DNA of 64,000 bases from Romanomermis culicivorax (lineage: Eukaryota; Nematoda; Enoplea; Mermithida; Mermithidae). Positions 12,001 to 21,069 of the stretch are shown piece by piece. Made by a program: the position numbers and the translations under genes. The stretch is taken from the NCBI GenBank assembly GCA_963922205.1, contig CAWUHX010000027.1, forward strand, positions 682,001-746,000, in the 5' to 3' direction. The notes below the pieces were generated by a model. It did not search any database and was not told the DNA's origin. It saw only the letters and a program-made list of their open reading frames with translations. Numbering within the stretch: the first letter of the stretch is position 1; the number at the start of each line of letters is the position of its first letter.

Positions 12001-12101
12001 ACAGGTTGCTGCGGATCGAAGTTGTTGGGGCCGTCGAAAGGATTTTGGGCGGGACAGCTGCATAAGAGTGACACCGCAATGAACAGCCGCGTGAAAAGCA
12101 T
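6099..12101 (-). CDS. Putative type I membrane protein with MIG-18-like Fn1 repeats (3 exons)
   Basis: My model joins 12101-11579, 9617-9368 and 6558-6099, giving 410 residues. The junctions are G|GTGAGG (phase 1), TTTTTGCTGTAG acceptor, AA|GTGAGA (phase 2) and TTCGTTAG acceptor, and all phases agree. Residues 1-18 form a signal peptide (MLFTRLFIAVSLLCSCPA). Residues 38-124 hold about four units of a 23-residue Gln/Pro repeat (FQQIPQEQPVPYQ type). From Cys134 come Cys-containing units such as SFIYVC and FIFEC, resembling the nematode MIG-18-like fibronectin type I domain. A single membrane segment lies at about 279-296, followed by CAKCKK and a highly basic tail (KKRRRTDKQEKRKK). This predicts an extracellular matrix-type ectodomain and a cytoplasmic tail. 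Additional exons in the large introns cannot be excluded. The exon 2 paralogy with 48100-48600 (shared ECSQP or QCSQP) supports the model. Function is not known. Confidence 0.68.
7085..7300. repeat. Fragment of the GTGCCAATTGGCACAA foldback family
   Basis: The segment ends GTGCACAAAAAAAACACTGATC and contains GTGTCATAGGCACAAGTTTTTTTGGCCTTTTGTACC. It matches the outer end of the large palindrome arm at about 63250-63344. A similar end is present near 50640-50710. It lies in intron 2 of the minus-strand gene. Confidence 0.5.
7735..7800. repeat. Short tandem duplication
   Basis: The unit TTTTTTCCTCAATTCTAATGAGTTTCTAT occurs twice in direct succession, separated by a few bases. It is intronic in the minus-strand gene. 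Confidence 0.6.
7998..8871. repeat. CTTTT pentanucleotide microsatellite
   Basis: A degenerate pyrimidine run at 7998-8045 leads into a perfect array at 8046-8870 (825 bp, 165 copies of CTTTT). The array lies inside intron 2 of the minus-strand gene, so the pre-mRNA would contain (AAAAG)n. One strand is pure pyrimidine. Open frames across it on both strands are artefacts of the period being free of stop codons. Confidence 0.97.
9865..9999. mobile_element. Partial MITE, TATAGTCTG family
   Basis: It contains TTCTTGAAATGTTCCTAATTTATAAAAGTGGAAAGCAAGTACTACT, matching the inner half of the family in reverse orientation. It abuts the complete copy that starts at 10000, so one copy probably inserted into another. 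Confidence 0.5.
10000..10249. mobile_element. MITE, TATAGTCTG family, copy B (best preserved)
   Basis: It starts TATAGTCTGTTTTTTATAAAATGCTTCTAAAT and ends TTATTTAGAAGCATTTCAAGAAAAACAGACTATA, giving terminal inverted repeats of about 30 bp over a 250-bp element. The outer TA at each end may be a TA target duplication. It sits in intron 1 of the minus-strand gene. There is no coding capacity. Confidence 0.8.
10392..10550. repeat. Dispersed repeat shared with 42805-42975
   Basis: Both segments contain AATAAACCTGCAT, a TAACTGCTA(T/C)AGT stretch, GAGAAAAA and a CGTACGCGTC or CGTATACGCAG block. Each lies in intron 1 of one of the two paralogous host genes, but in opposite orientation relative to the gene, which favours a dispersed repeat over retained gene duplication. 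Confidence 0.5.
10889..11097. mobile_element. Diverged MITE, TATAGTCTG family, copy C
   Basis: It starts TATAGTCTGTTTTTATCAAATGCTTCTAAAT, and the interior has a recognisable ACCGTCCTAACAGCCGTTTCTAC and CAGTCTTACGCGACAGATGG order. The other end (CAAGAAAAACAATCATAG) is degraded. Confidence 0.6.
11272..11476. mobile_element. Highly diverged MITE, possible TATAGTCTG family
   Basis: The right end CATTTTATAAAAGACCAGACTATA matches the family terminus; the left end TAATAGCCTGTTTTTCGA is a weak match. It lies just downstream of exon 1 of the minus-strand gene. Confidence 0.35.
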
Positions 12102-13944
12102 TTTTAGGGCGAAAATGGGGAAAGAAGTTTCGACTTCGGAAAGTTGTATTCCGAAATGCATGAAATATTTTCTGAATAATAAAATACACATGCAGCAAAA
12201 TTGTTCAGCCGTGAACAGTATGATTTACAAGAGAACATATTACTGAAGAAATCATTCCCAGATAAATATGAATATATTATAATGCAAATAAATGATCAGA
12301 ATTGAGACGTCTTTTCGGTCAGCATAAGTGCTTGAAAGGAGATAAGAATCATTCTGTAGAAAACTAAGTAAAAGGGAACGAAATAATATTAAGAGAATAT
12401 GAAGACCCTGTATCCTATAACCCGGATTGAACTTTCCGTTTGGTTGACCGAAATTTGATGAAGTCAAACAAGATCTCGCAAACTATCATCCCCTTATTTC
12501 TATTGATTAGTGACGAGTGTCCAATATTGTGTATTTTGAGAATAGAAAACTGAAGTGTTCTTGGAGCACAGTCTGCTACAAAGAATATTTGTCATTATTT
12601 CTAAAAATTTTGCGACTATCGCCGTCAGAAAAAGTTCTCACTTCAAACATGGTCAAATATTTTTTGGCTGGAACGGATTGGCGCACCGCGTGAGTAGATT
12701 ACGGTTGACGTTATTAAAGGACTTGCTTCTGCGCCGAGTTTTGACAATTTCATAATTCGATTGTAATTATTTTCTATGAAGCTCATCACGTGAATTGTGA
12801 AAATATAATGATTCTGTGCTTATTCAGTGATTATCACACAAGAATCTCTCTACTGAGCTATCTTAAGTGCATTTAAATAAACATGTATATCATTCCTCAG
12901 AATAGTTACTACCTACTGTAGCTGAGCTGGACCTTGACGGGAGTGTTTAACATGCAGATTTAAGCTATACAGCTCAGCAGCTAAATTTGGGTGCGACTTA
13001 AAGATGGATCCACCTGTGGATCGCAGATCCGGATCCGACGTCTAAACACAGATTCGGATCCGAATCCAGATTGCCATAACCAAAGTAAGGTTTTGGAAGT
13101 TGGCTTTTTAATGTCTTAAACCCAGATCCTCGCGGATCCATTCAAGGATCCAGATCTGTGGTGAAAACGACTTAAACCCGTAGATTTCCAGATCTGGATC
13201 CATCCGAAATTATATGATGTATTTTTGATCCAAATCAAAAATTTTTGGTCGGGATCAACATTTTTTGATACGCATCAACTTTTTATAATCTAGACCAAAA
13301 TTTCTCGAATTTTTTTCTTCTGGCGTTTATTTTCATGCCAGGAATAAATTTTGATCGTGATCAACTTTTTTAATTGAGATCGAAATTGTTAGAATTTATT
13401 TATCTTGACATCTATTTTAATGCATGTGTGACGATGCCCAAAGAGTGCCACCATGCATTTTCCTCTGAGCCCGTTGACTTGATGTTGCGCATCCAAGTCA
13501 TGGGCCCAGACCTGTATTTTCATCATAATGGGCACTACTGCAGTTGCAGCAAGTGAGGCAGGACTGTGCGGCCAGTGGTAGAGAAGCTACCACCCAGTGT
13601 GTGAGAGCCATTACACATGCATCAAATCTTTGATCTAGATAGAAATTTTCGATTGCTAAAGTAGTTCACCCCGATATTTTGCAGCGATATCCTGGGTGAA
13701 TTACTCCACTACACAGAAAATGAAACTGTAATATACGGCCGTTTTCATATGAAACATAAAACTTAGAGGTTGGTCTGCTATTACTATTCATGTTTTTTAA
13801 GTATACAAATGTGTAATTTTAGCTTTTCAGTTTTGAACAAACCAGAAAGAGTTAAGTGGAGGATTAACCATGGTTAACATACCCGGAAAAATAACTAATG
13901 ACAGTCCTTTTTCATTATTAACCCTTTTTTCCTGAATAGTTTTT
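12102..13944. other. Intergenic stretch with GGATCC-rich cluster
   Basis: About 1.8 kb lies between the start of the minus-strand gene and the first recognisable Maverick coding segment. At 12990-13215 many GGATCC, GATCCGGATC and CAGATCT words cluster, as at 4718-4790. No gene or RNA is recognised. From about 13.4 kb rightwards CpG becomes rare, so the true left edge of the mobile block is probably in this stretch. Confidence 0.5.
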
Positions 13945-14187
13945 GTGATTCATGAGCAAAAAGCTAGACATCCTCCTGTATATATAATAGATGATCAGCT
14001 GGGAGAAGTCATACAGGGTGTATTTCATGAGCCAGAATTACAACAAGTTGATCAGATTACAGATGTGTGCATTATAGAAAAGATTATGAGAAAGAGAAAA
14101 AGGGCTGGGAAAACTGAATACTTTGCTAAATGGGAGGGTCACCTAGATAAATTCAATAGTTGGGTGACAGATTTGATAAAAGTATAG
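13945..14187 (+). pseudogene. Maverick integrase C-terminal chromodomain fragment
   Basis: The 80-residue frame ends with a chromodomain-like fold signature: KIMRKRKRAGKTEYFAKWEG, then an FNSWV block before the stop. Retrovirus-type integrases of Mavericks and of chromoviral Gypsy elements carry such a C-terminal reader domain. The catalytic zinc-binding and DDE core, which should precede it, is not visible upstream, so the gene is truncated or lost to rearrangement. Its place upstream of the packaging ATPase supports Maverick rather than Gypsy origin. It could be a stray Gypsy integrase tail, but the neighbouring genes argue against that. Confidence 0.65.
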
Positions 14188-14994
14188 CTACAGTATGAAA
14201 ACTAAACAATGATTTGCAGGTCTTAAAATTTTTACCTGTGCCTGATATAAGTATATAAGGTATATAAGCAACTTCGAAATTATTTTAATCAGTCTTGATC
14301 ACTTGATTAACTAAAATTGAGTCGAAAAAGGTTAAAGGTCCTATCAAACTCTGTGCTCGAAACCTGCTGAGGGCCATGTATCCCTTGATGATTGAACTGT
14401 TTTTTTTGTCAAAAGAACAGCTCTGAACAGGAGTGTTTTTAGTTGTCTCAGGGCAAAACATTCTTTACTATTGAAGTGTGCCCAAAATGTCTAGAATACA
14501 AAAAGGCATTGCAGGGAGCTGGCACCGGTATACTAAAGAAGCAGCTGGCTGATAGACAGGCGTTCATCTTCAAGCCTACAGTAAACTAGTGAGATGCCAT
14601 TTGCAAGTATTCTCTCATATTTTTCATGCTGCAAATTCTCCTAAATCTTCAGTCTTCAAACTTTTCCTATCACTGTTCAGTTGCTTTTTCAAAATGGAGG
14701 GTATTTTTTTAAATGTTGCACTGAGTATGGGCACTTTTCTCAAAAGACCTTATACTCAAAAAGATGTGGCCAGGTTTGCCTCATATTCTTGGAATTGAGT
14801 AAGTGATGGCTACGGAGAGGAATGGAAAATTTTGGCTAGAGTGGCCATGAACTGGATCATCAAACAGGTAAAAGAAAATTGACAGGGTTTTGGCATTTTG
14901 CCAAGGCACTAGAGGATTTGATAAAAATTTGCAGTGCTGGACCTTATTTATTTGAGATCTGGATGAATCTGAGTTCAGAAACCATGCAAAAACA
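14188..14994. other. Unassigned Maverick interior, no clear gene
   Basis: CpG-poor sequence between the integrase fragment and the mariner insertion. Open pieces such as 14589-14798 carry no motif I recognise. It may hold the remains of a Maverick ORF too broken to identify. Confidence 0.4.
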
Positions 14995-16286
14995 CAGGGT
15001 GGCCAACGTATCTATTCCAGATTTTGTTTTACTATAATTACAACATTTTTCATTCAAACATGATTAAACTTTTCCAGATTATAAAGCAAACATTAAAGTT
15101 TTATTCTGTAAATTTTTACACCAACAAGTCTTATGTTTCACGAATGGTATACTTCCACCTGATCATCACCATTTTCGAAAACTTTGAACAAATATGGTTA
15201 CATCATTGAAAGCATGAATAATGTGATTTTTTAATTCCTTGATGTTATTTGGACGCGTTGTATACACTTTCGACTTAATAAAACCCCAAAGGAAGAAATC
15301 ACAGGGCATTAAATCAGGAGAATGTGGGGGCCAAGGCATGGAAGGCAAACCATGACCCATCCAGCCATTTGGAAAAGTTTCATTGAGCCAATTGCAAACA
15401 TTTCTTCCCCAATGAGGTGGTGCACCATCTTGCATAAAAATGACTCAGTTTTCAATTTTATGAGCTTGCAATTCAGGATAAAATTCGGGTTGTAGCATTT
15501 GGAGATAATGTTGACTATCAACATTGTCATCAAAAAATTGGACCAATTAGGCCCTGATCGCCAATTGCAGCCCAAACTGTTGTCCTTGGAGAATGTAAAG
15601 ATTTTTGGGTAATCCATTGGGGATTTTCATCAGCTGCCATCAATATGAAAATGTGCTTCATCAGAAAAAAACAAATTCGCCAAATGATCTGGATTTCGAT
15701 CCATTTGGTCAATTTCATCCTGCGCAAATTCTAATCGATTTTCTTTATCTTCTTCTGTTATTTTCTGGACAATATGCACTTTGTAAGGGTGCCACTTTAA
15801 ATGTTTTAAAATCTTTTGAATTGTTGTACGGCTCATCATTAGGGCATTAGCCACACGACGTGTTGAGGAATGAGGATTTTTGGTGAAATGTTCTGTCACT
15901 CTTGTCAAATATTCTCCTGAATGGGCGGAACAACTGTGATTTCGTCTACTATCCTGCACCAACCCAGTCTCCATTAATAGCCTATGCCACTTATAAATGC
16001 TGTGGTGTGATGGTGGATCACGGTTAAATGCCATTCGAAATTTTCTTTTAACCATTACGAAGTTGCCCATCCATTCATATCATGAAGGAACTTTTGCTCA
16101 TCCAAAATGGTGTAGGCCATGGATAATTATAGTTAAAATATAAAATAATAGTTGGAGCATCCTATATAAATACTGAATTAAATTCTAATGTTTACTGTAT
16201 ATTATGCCAAAATTACATTAAGTTTGAGTAAGTATTGAAGATACTGTAGCAAAACAAAATCTGGAGTAGATACGTGTGCCACCCTG
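14995..16286 (-). mobile_element. Tc1/mariner-superfamily transposon inserted in the Maverick
   Basis: Inverted terminal repeats of about 41 bp start CAGGGTGGCCAACGTATCTA at the left, and the right end reads CAGGGTGGCACACGTATCTA on the minus strand, both continuing into CCAGATTTTGTTTT. The right flank is TA (16287-16288); the left flank is CA, a one-base change from TA. The element carries a broken transposase on the minus strand. It separates the Maverick integrase fragment from the ATPase gene, so it landed after the Maverick. Confidence 0.88.
15166..16120 (-). pseudogene. Tc1/mariner-type transposase, frameshifted
   Basis: Reading on the minus strand, an N-terminal helix-turn-helix part (RDPPSHHSIYKWH) is followed by the first catalytic Asp in FFSDEAHFH, the second in MQDGAPPHW, and the third in SPDLMPCDFFLWG. 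By my count 42 residues lie between the second and third Asp, longer than the 34 of classical mariners. Frameshifts occur near 16070 (N-terminus) and near 15630, and further stops lie around 15435-15560, so it is inactive. The enzyme would cut and paste the element by recognising its inverted repeats. The exact family within the superfamily is not assigned. Confidence 0.85.
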
Positions 16287-16410
16287 TACAATAAAGAAGG
16301 TAGATATACCCTATTAAGATTGTAATTATTGTAAGTAGATATTGTAATAAAAAATAGAGACAAGAAAAAAATTGAAGCACAATTGCTGGTATCCCTAGCA
16401 TGTTGCATTT

Positions 16411-16420
16411 TATAAAAGTT
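16411..16420 (+). promoter_or_regulatory. Maverick TATA box (ATPase)
   Basis: TATAAAAGTT lies 31 nt upstream of the ATPase ATG at 16442. The same 10-mer recurs before several other genes of the element. Confidence 0.7.
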
Positions 16421-16441
16421 GAGAATCTATAGAAAAAAAAC

Positions 16442-17044
16442 ATGGCTGTAAAATTTAAGTGTCTTTTTACATGTATTGTTGCTGGCCCTACAAAAGCTGG
16501 CAAAACAACCTTTGTAGAAGTACTTGAGTGAACTAGTTCCTGAACATATTCACTGGTTTTTTAGTGAGAAGGAGCCAGTCTACAATCACTTGTCTGGTAG
16601 AGTCAACTTCTATCTGGGGTTACCTGACATGAACTTGATTAGAGAGCTGAGTTCTGGGCCCCAGCTTGTTATACTAGATGATCTGATGCAGGACATGGCA
16701 AGAAATAAGCATTTGAACATTCTTTTTATTCGTGTATGTTATCACATAAATTTGTCTGTGATCACATTGTTCAAAATGTTCTCTTTGAGGGTGTAAGAAC
16801 ATCTACAATAAATGCAGAGTACCACGATTTGATGCAAAATCCTGCAGATAGGCTCCAAGTAAAAACTTTGGCAAGACAGTTGTTTCCTAATAGGGTAAAG
16901 TACTTTCTCGAGTCTTTTGAAGATGCTACATTTGAACCATACAGTTATATAATTATTGATCTTTCTCAAATAACACTCAATAAACTTAGACTCAGAACTG
17001 ATATTTTCTCAAAATTTTCCATGATATATGTGCCGAAAGCATAA
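16442..17044 (+). pseudogene. Maverick genome-packaging ATPase
   Basis: This is the FtsK/HerA-type ATPase that pumps DNA into capsids in Polinton-like viruses. After the ATG at 16442 comes a Walker A loop GPTKAGKT, and about 60 codons later a Walker B strand VILDD. A conserved C-terminal part follows (FEGVRTSTINAEYHDLMQNP, then an RQLFP block). Frame changes near 16520 and near 16735 break it. The stop TAA at 17042-17044 sits inside the next TATA-like box. Length, about 200 codons, fits the family. Confidence 0.82.
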
Positions 17045-17049
17045 AAGTT
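17040..17049 (+). promoter_or_regulatory. Maverick TATA-like box (17076 ORF)
   Basis: CATAAAAGTT differs at one base from the shared TATAAAAGTT. It lies 36 nt before the ATG at 17076 and includes the stop codon of the ATPase gene. Confidence 0.6.
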
Positions 17050-17075
17050 GTCTATTTTCCAGTTGTAACATCAAA

Positions 17076-17419
17076 ATGCCTTGTGGTTGTCTTAGACATA
17101 ATATTAATCACATCAGGGTACTAGCTAAGGCTAAACCTAAGCGAAGTAAAGCTATTATTAGCACTGCTGATCATGAACTGATACTCTGTTTGTGTGAATG
17201 TATACACAACTTTCTAGAAGACAATATAAAGTTGACAAAAATTCCCTAAATAAATTAAGTTCCCACAAGGGACATTTACGAGTATTAGCAGATAATAAAA
17301 CAAGTCTCAGCAGAAGACAAGACATTCTATAACAAAAAGTTGGATTTTTATCAGTGTTGTTGGCACCAATTTTAGGAATAGCTGGAAAATTACTAGCTGA
17401 TGCAATTATAAAGAGATGA
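17076..17419 (+). pseudogene. Maverick small ORF with hydrophobic C-terminus
   Basis: The N-terminal half is basic (AKAKPKRSKA) and contains CLCECIHNFLEDN. After a frame change near 17250 and one TAA near 17330, the frame continues with a hydrophobic tail (GFLSVLLAPILGIAGKLLA). Small ORFs of this layout, just after the ATPase, are common in Mavericks and have no assigned function. Its stop TGA (17417-17419) overlaps the next ATG as ATGA. Confidence 0.6.
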
Positions 17420-18144
17420 TGCATACAAATAAAATGATTCTTATCCCACTTGACATTGGTCATAGGGAGGACATAGCAGCTAATGTAATGACTGCTTTGG
17501 ATAAAGAAATGAATGACATTTTCACTAATAAGTCCTTGCCCTCAGACAGGAAGATAATCTTATATAATCAAGTGTTGCACAAATATAGGCAGGCTATGCA
17601 GGATCAAACCAAACCTTATGAGTTGACTATTAGTGAACCTGTTGCAGAACACTCCATCCCTGATCTAGAAGAAATAACACCTGAGCAAGAAAAGCCAGAC
17701 ACTGGTGAAAGTACCATCAATGTTACCCTGAGAAAACATGTGCTGTATGAAAAAACTAGGAATATTGTACCAAAAAAGTGGCATAGTCAGGCTTAAAAGT
17801 TATATGATTATGTTAAAGATAATCCACTTATAGAGTGGTCGAGTAAAGGAGAAATGATTCAGGAAGGCACCAAAATAAGTGGAACCAACATTGTTGATTT
17901 GATTTCTGATGTTGTAAGAGTTGGTCTGAGGCGTCAGCAAGCAATAGAGTCAGAATTTTTTTTAAAGAACCTCTTAAAGGAAAATGTGTCTGGAGATTTT
18001 TTTGTAAATAAGTCCAGGTTAAATGTTATAAGTGAAAGTGATGAAACATTTGCTTCCCCAGGAGGCCCGGTAGATGGTAAAAAAATTAAGGCACCCAAAA
18101 GTATTACACCAAGGTCTAGATGGTTAGAATTTCGAAAAGTATAA
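17416..18144 (+). pseudogene. Maverick conserved ORF of unknown function
   Basis: About 240 codons in one frame, broken only by a TAA at 17794-17796. Residues at the C-terminal end include IEWSSKGEM and a SGTNIVDLISDVVR block, a pattern I associate with a conserved Maverick virion-type ORF. The middle is acidic (EEITPEQEKPDTGE). The stop TAA at 18142-18144 lies inside the TATAAAAGTT box of the next gene. Function unknown. Confidence 0.6.
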
Positions 18145-18149
18145 AAGTT
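18140..18149 (+). promoter_or_regulatory. Maverick TATA box (PX-like gene)
   Basis: TATAAAAGTT, 41 nt before the ATG at 18181. The stop codon of the upstream ORF is contained in the box. Confidence 0.7.
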
Positions 18150-18180
18150 GTAATTTACAGCTTTCTGTAAACTTATAAAG

Positions 18181-18573
18181 ATGAGACTATACTTTAATCT
18201 GGAAGATTATTCAACTTGGCTTCAGTACTACCCTGAACAAGCTGAAGAAACTGGCTATGGTTTCAAAGGCTTTAAAGGCACTCCCTGTCAGCACGGAAGA
18301 GGTCTAGAAAGCTTCTTTAGATCATTATTTAGAATATCCATTCCTGTTGTTAAGTCAGCTGCTGGTCATATTGATAAGCAAGCACTATCGATGGGTGCAC
18401 ATATTGCTGGATATTTAGCAGAAGGTCAAACTATAAAAGAATCTCTAGAAGAACATGGCCGAGCAGCACTCTCCAAGTTGGACCACAGTGCTTGAGATGC
18501 CTTACAGACTGAAAGAGGCTTGGGGAGTAATCCAAAAGGTATAAAAGTTAATAAAAATGATATATTATTGTAA
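18181..18573 (+). pseudogene. Maverick PX-like minor virion protein
   Basis: The N-terminal half has a Gly/Phe-rich patch and then GLESFFRSLFRISIPVV, an amphipathic stretch, followed by helices containing AGHIDKQALSMGAHIAGYL. This arrangement resembles small membrane-active or cement-like virion proteins of Mavericks (PX). A TGA at 18493-18495 interrupts the frame, which otherwise runs to 18573 and overlaps the capsid gene and its TATA box. Identification is by pattern only. Confidence 0.6.
18540..18549 (+). promoter_or_regulatory. Maverick TATA box (major capsid gene)
   Basis: TATAAAAGTT, only 17 nt before the presumed capsid ATG at 18557, inside the end of the PX-like frame. The short distance could mean that the true start is further downstream or that the leader is very short. 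Confidence 0.65.
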
Positions 18574-19772
18574 AAAGTCTGAATTGGACTTGTTCACTGT
18601 ACCTCCCACACAAGTAGTAATTAAATGAGGCTACTGGGATGAAGTTAACCTGATGAATCCTATCACAAATGATGGTCCATACAAATTTTGTATACCACCA
18701 GATCCTCATATTTTTCAGCTTAGCCAAAATTATCTGTACATGACCTTGAAAATTACTTACACAGTTCTTACTGGTGGAGCTCCACCAGTAATTGCACCTA
18801 TTAGTCTGATTGGTAAAGCATTTTTCAGACAAGTAATGCTCTTCCTGAATGGTTGTCTCATTCATGATAGTGGGATAAGTATGCATACAGAGCATTCTTT
18901 GAAACTGATTTGAATTTTGGTTATGATGCTAAAAATAACCACTTACAGTCTTCTTTATATATTTTGAAGACAGGGTAAAGCACGTTAAAAATGGTGAAAA
19001 AGTTGAAATAATAGCTCCTCTTCATATCAATCTCCTAATGCAAGATCAATATTTACTCAGTAATACTGAGCTCAAACTGGAATTGATCCACAATAGTAAT
19101 CCATTTGTATTACAATGCCCAGTTGGTGAAACATAAAGTGCAAAATTGGAAGTTTCCTAGATGAAACTCTTCATCAGGAAAGTTGAAGTTCTCGACAGTT
19201 TCAGATTTGCTCTAGAAAAAGCAATGTTAAAAACACCAGTCAAATATCGCATCACGGGAGTCAAAATGGTGAACCTTCATATTGCTTGTACAATGCAATT
19301 TACACCTTTAAATACTCTATTTACTGGTCAGTTGCCACATACAATGATTATAGCATGTGTTGATGTAGATGCACATCATGGAGAAATCAAATTATCTCCA
19401 TTTAATTTTAAATTTTACAGTATCAGTGAAGTCAAGGTTGTCTCTGGTAGTCAAGCTTTTCCAGCAACTCCATTAAGACTTGATTTCGCTAACAACAAAT
19501 ATATCCCAGCTTATGATCAGCTCTTTCAAACTGTAGACATGGCTAAAGATAACAAGGGGAACAGCATTAGCAGGCTTAATTTTAAAAATGAACAGTGCTA
19601 CTTTGTCTCCAATTTTACACCTGATGAAGATGATAGTGGACATTGGGACTTGATTAGAGATGGTTCCACAAGTATAGAATTGACTTTTGCTGATAGGATA
19701 TCTGACACAGGTATACAAGTTATTGGTTGTGCAGGATTTGACAACTTGATTATGATTGATAAAAATGCATGA
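18557..19772 (+). pseudogene. Maverick major capsid protein (double jelly-roll)
   Basis: About 400 codons in the position and of the length expected for the Polinton capsid, which forms the icosahedral shell. An N-terminal part contains YLYMTLKITYTVLTGG; the C-terminal 203-residue frame (19161-19772) contains the LPHTMIIACVD and SGHWDLIRDGS-like blocks found in the family, and is intact. Breaks are a TGA at 18626-18628 and several stops and frame changes between 18910 and 19160. The stop overlaps the protease start as ATGA at 19769-19772, suggesting coupled expression. Confidence 0.78.
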
Positions 19773-20262
19773 ATACCTCTGAAATGTACATCTTGATCAA
19801 TAGAGATCAAGCTCTCAGACAAATCTTCAATGATGTATTTGCTATTGACTGTTTACGATCTGTTGACACTGTACCTGCAGCATTGGTTGTTAATCTGGTC
19901 AAGTGGGATGAATGTGGTTCACATTGGGCAGCTCCGTTTATTGATAAAAATACAAGTGTTATTATTTTGACAGTTCTGGCCTCAAACCACCCAAACAGCT
20001 TAAGAATTACATCACAAATATTGATACTTCTTACAAGTGCAATACCAAATGTGTTCAACAGTACTTGACTGCTACATGTGGTCAGTTATGTGTATACTTT
20101 CTCATGTGGATGGTTAGAGGTATAACTATGAGAGATATTGCTGCTGGCTTAGAACAAAGCTACACTGATGAATTTGTTACTGGCTTTATCAACAGTCTCT
20201 TTAGAATAAATACTCCCATATATGATGATGCATTTTTATCTGCCAAGCTCAACAGAATATAA
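19769..20262 (+). pseudogene. Maverick adenain-like cysteine protease
   Basis: This is a maturation protease of the adenovirus-protease type that processes virion proteins. The catalytic His is in GSHWAAPFID, followed by a region with hydrophobic strands, and the nucleophile Cys is in TCGQLCVYFLMW. A frame change near 20060 separates the two halves. The stop TAA (20260-20262) is embedded in the TATAAAAGTT box of the next gene. The length of about 165 codons fits the family. Confidence 0.82.
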
Positions 20263-20267
20263 AAGTT
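20258..20267 (+). promoter_or_regulatory. Maverick TATA box (penton gene)
   Basis: TATAAAAGTT, overlapping the protease stop codon, 14 to 29 nt before candidate ATGs at 20281, 20284 and 20296. Confidence 0.7.
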
Positions 20268-20280
20268 AGTTTCCACCCTA

Positions 20281-21069
20281 ATGATGTATTCAAAAATGAA
20301 TTTTTCACAGTTTTTTGTAACATTACCGAGCAATGCTCAGAGTGATCTGAGCAACACTGCTTCAAATTTTAGGATTAGGTTGCCTCATAGACTGATTTTA
20401 CAAGGTGAATGAGAATGTGCACTTTGAGATTTCATCTACTCTAATACATGGCTTAATGTTACACCTAGAGATAGTTTAATAAAATTTTATGATACTCTGA
20501 CCAATACCAGTCAACTACTACAAGGTATGAATCTGTAACAGATTTAATCGAAGCTATTCAACAATCTATCAGGTTGTTCAGTGAACAGGAAAAAGTTCCA
20601 TATAATGAGCTTATCAAATTTTCATATAGGAGATTAGCCAGAGCATTTGTGTTGAAAGTGAACTTGACTAGAATCAAGAGCATAAAATCAAGTGATTTTT
20701 TGCTTTGAGAAATCACAACTACAAACAACTACTTCTGAAAAACTGAAAATTGCTGCTGCACACCCAGCTGATAGGAAGGCTGGTCTCGAAACCATGTATG
20801 TTTACTGTAACATCATTTAACAGCAGATGGCTACTAAAATTATAGATAAGATATATATAGCTCCCCATTACTTGCCAGTGCTTGTAAAAGATATTGATTC
20901 TATCCAAATTTCAATTAGAACAGATCAAGACAAACCTATACAATTTGTCACGAGTAAAACTATCATGAAGTTACACTTTAGAAAGAGAAGCATATTCCCA
21001 AAATTCAAGTGCAAAATATTACTGTCACAGCTGAACTTGGCTGTTCATTGGATTCAGACCCACTGGTAA
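20281..21069 (+). pseudogene. Maverick minor capsid (penton, PY) protein
   Basis: The C-terminal 80 residues (frame 20827-21069) contain YIAPHYLPVLVKDIDSIQIS, then PIQFVTSKTIMKLHFRKR, which matches the typical end of Polinton single jelly-roll penton proteins. Upstream, several stops and frame changes break the first two thirds, where LPSNAQSDLSNTASNFRIRL and a FSYRRLARAF block remain. The natural end is probably shortly after LHFRKR near 20990; the reading beyond that overlaps the TBP-like frame. Confidence 0.68.

Noticed and set aside
11481-12246. Several plus-strand and alternate minus-strand frames over the Gln/Pro repeat
   Set aside because: The 69-bp tandem repeat keeps all frames open. 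Only the minus frame with a signal peptide and Cys unit is consistent with the splice phases.
13430-13640. Possible tRNA-derived SINE
   Set aside because: The segment has a distinct composition, but I could not find convincing A and B box promoter elements or a tail.
17792-17801. CTTAAAAGTT as a further TATA-like box
   Set aside because: It lies in the middle of a frame that continues on both sides (17416-18144), so it is probably coding sequence carrying a nonsense mutation, not a promoter.
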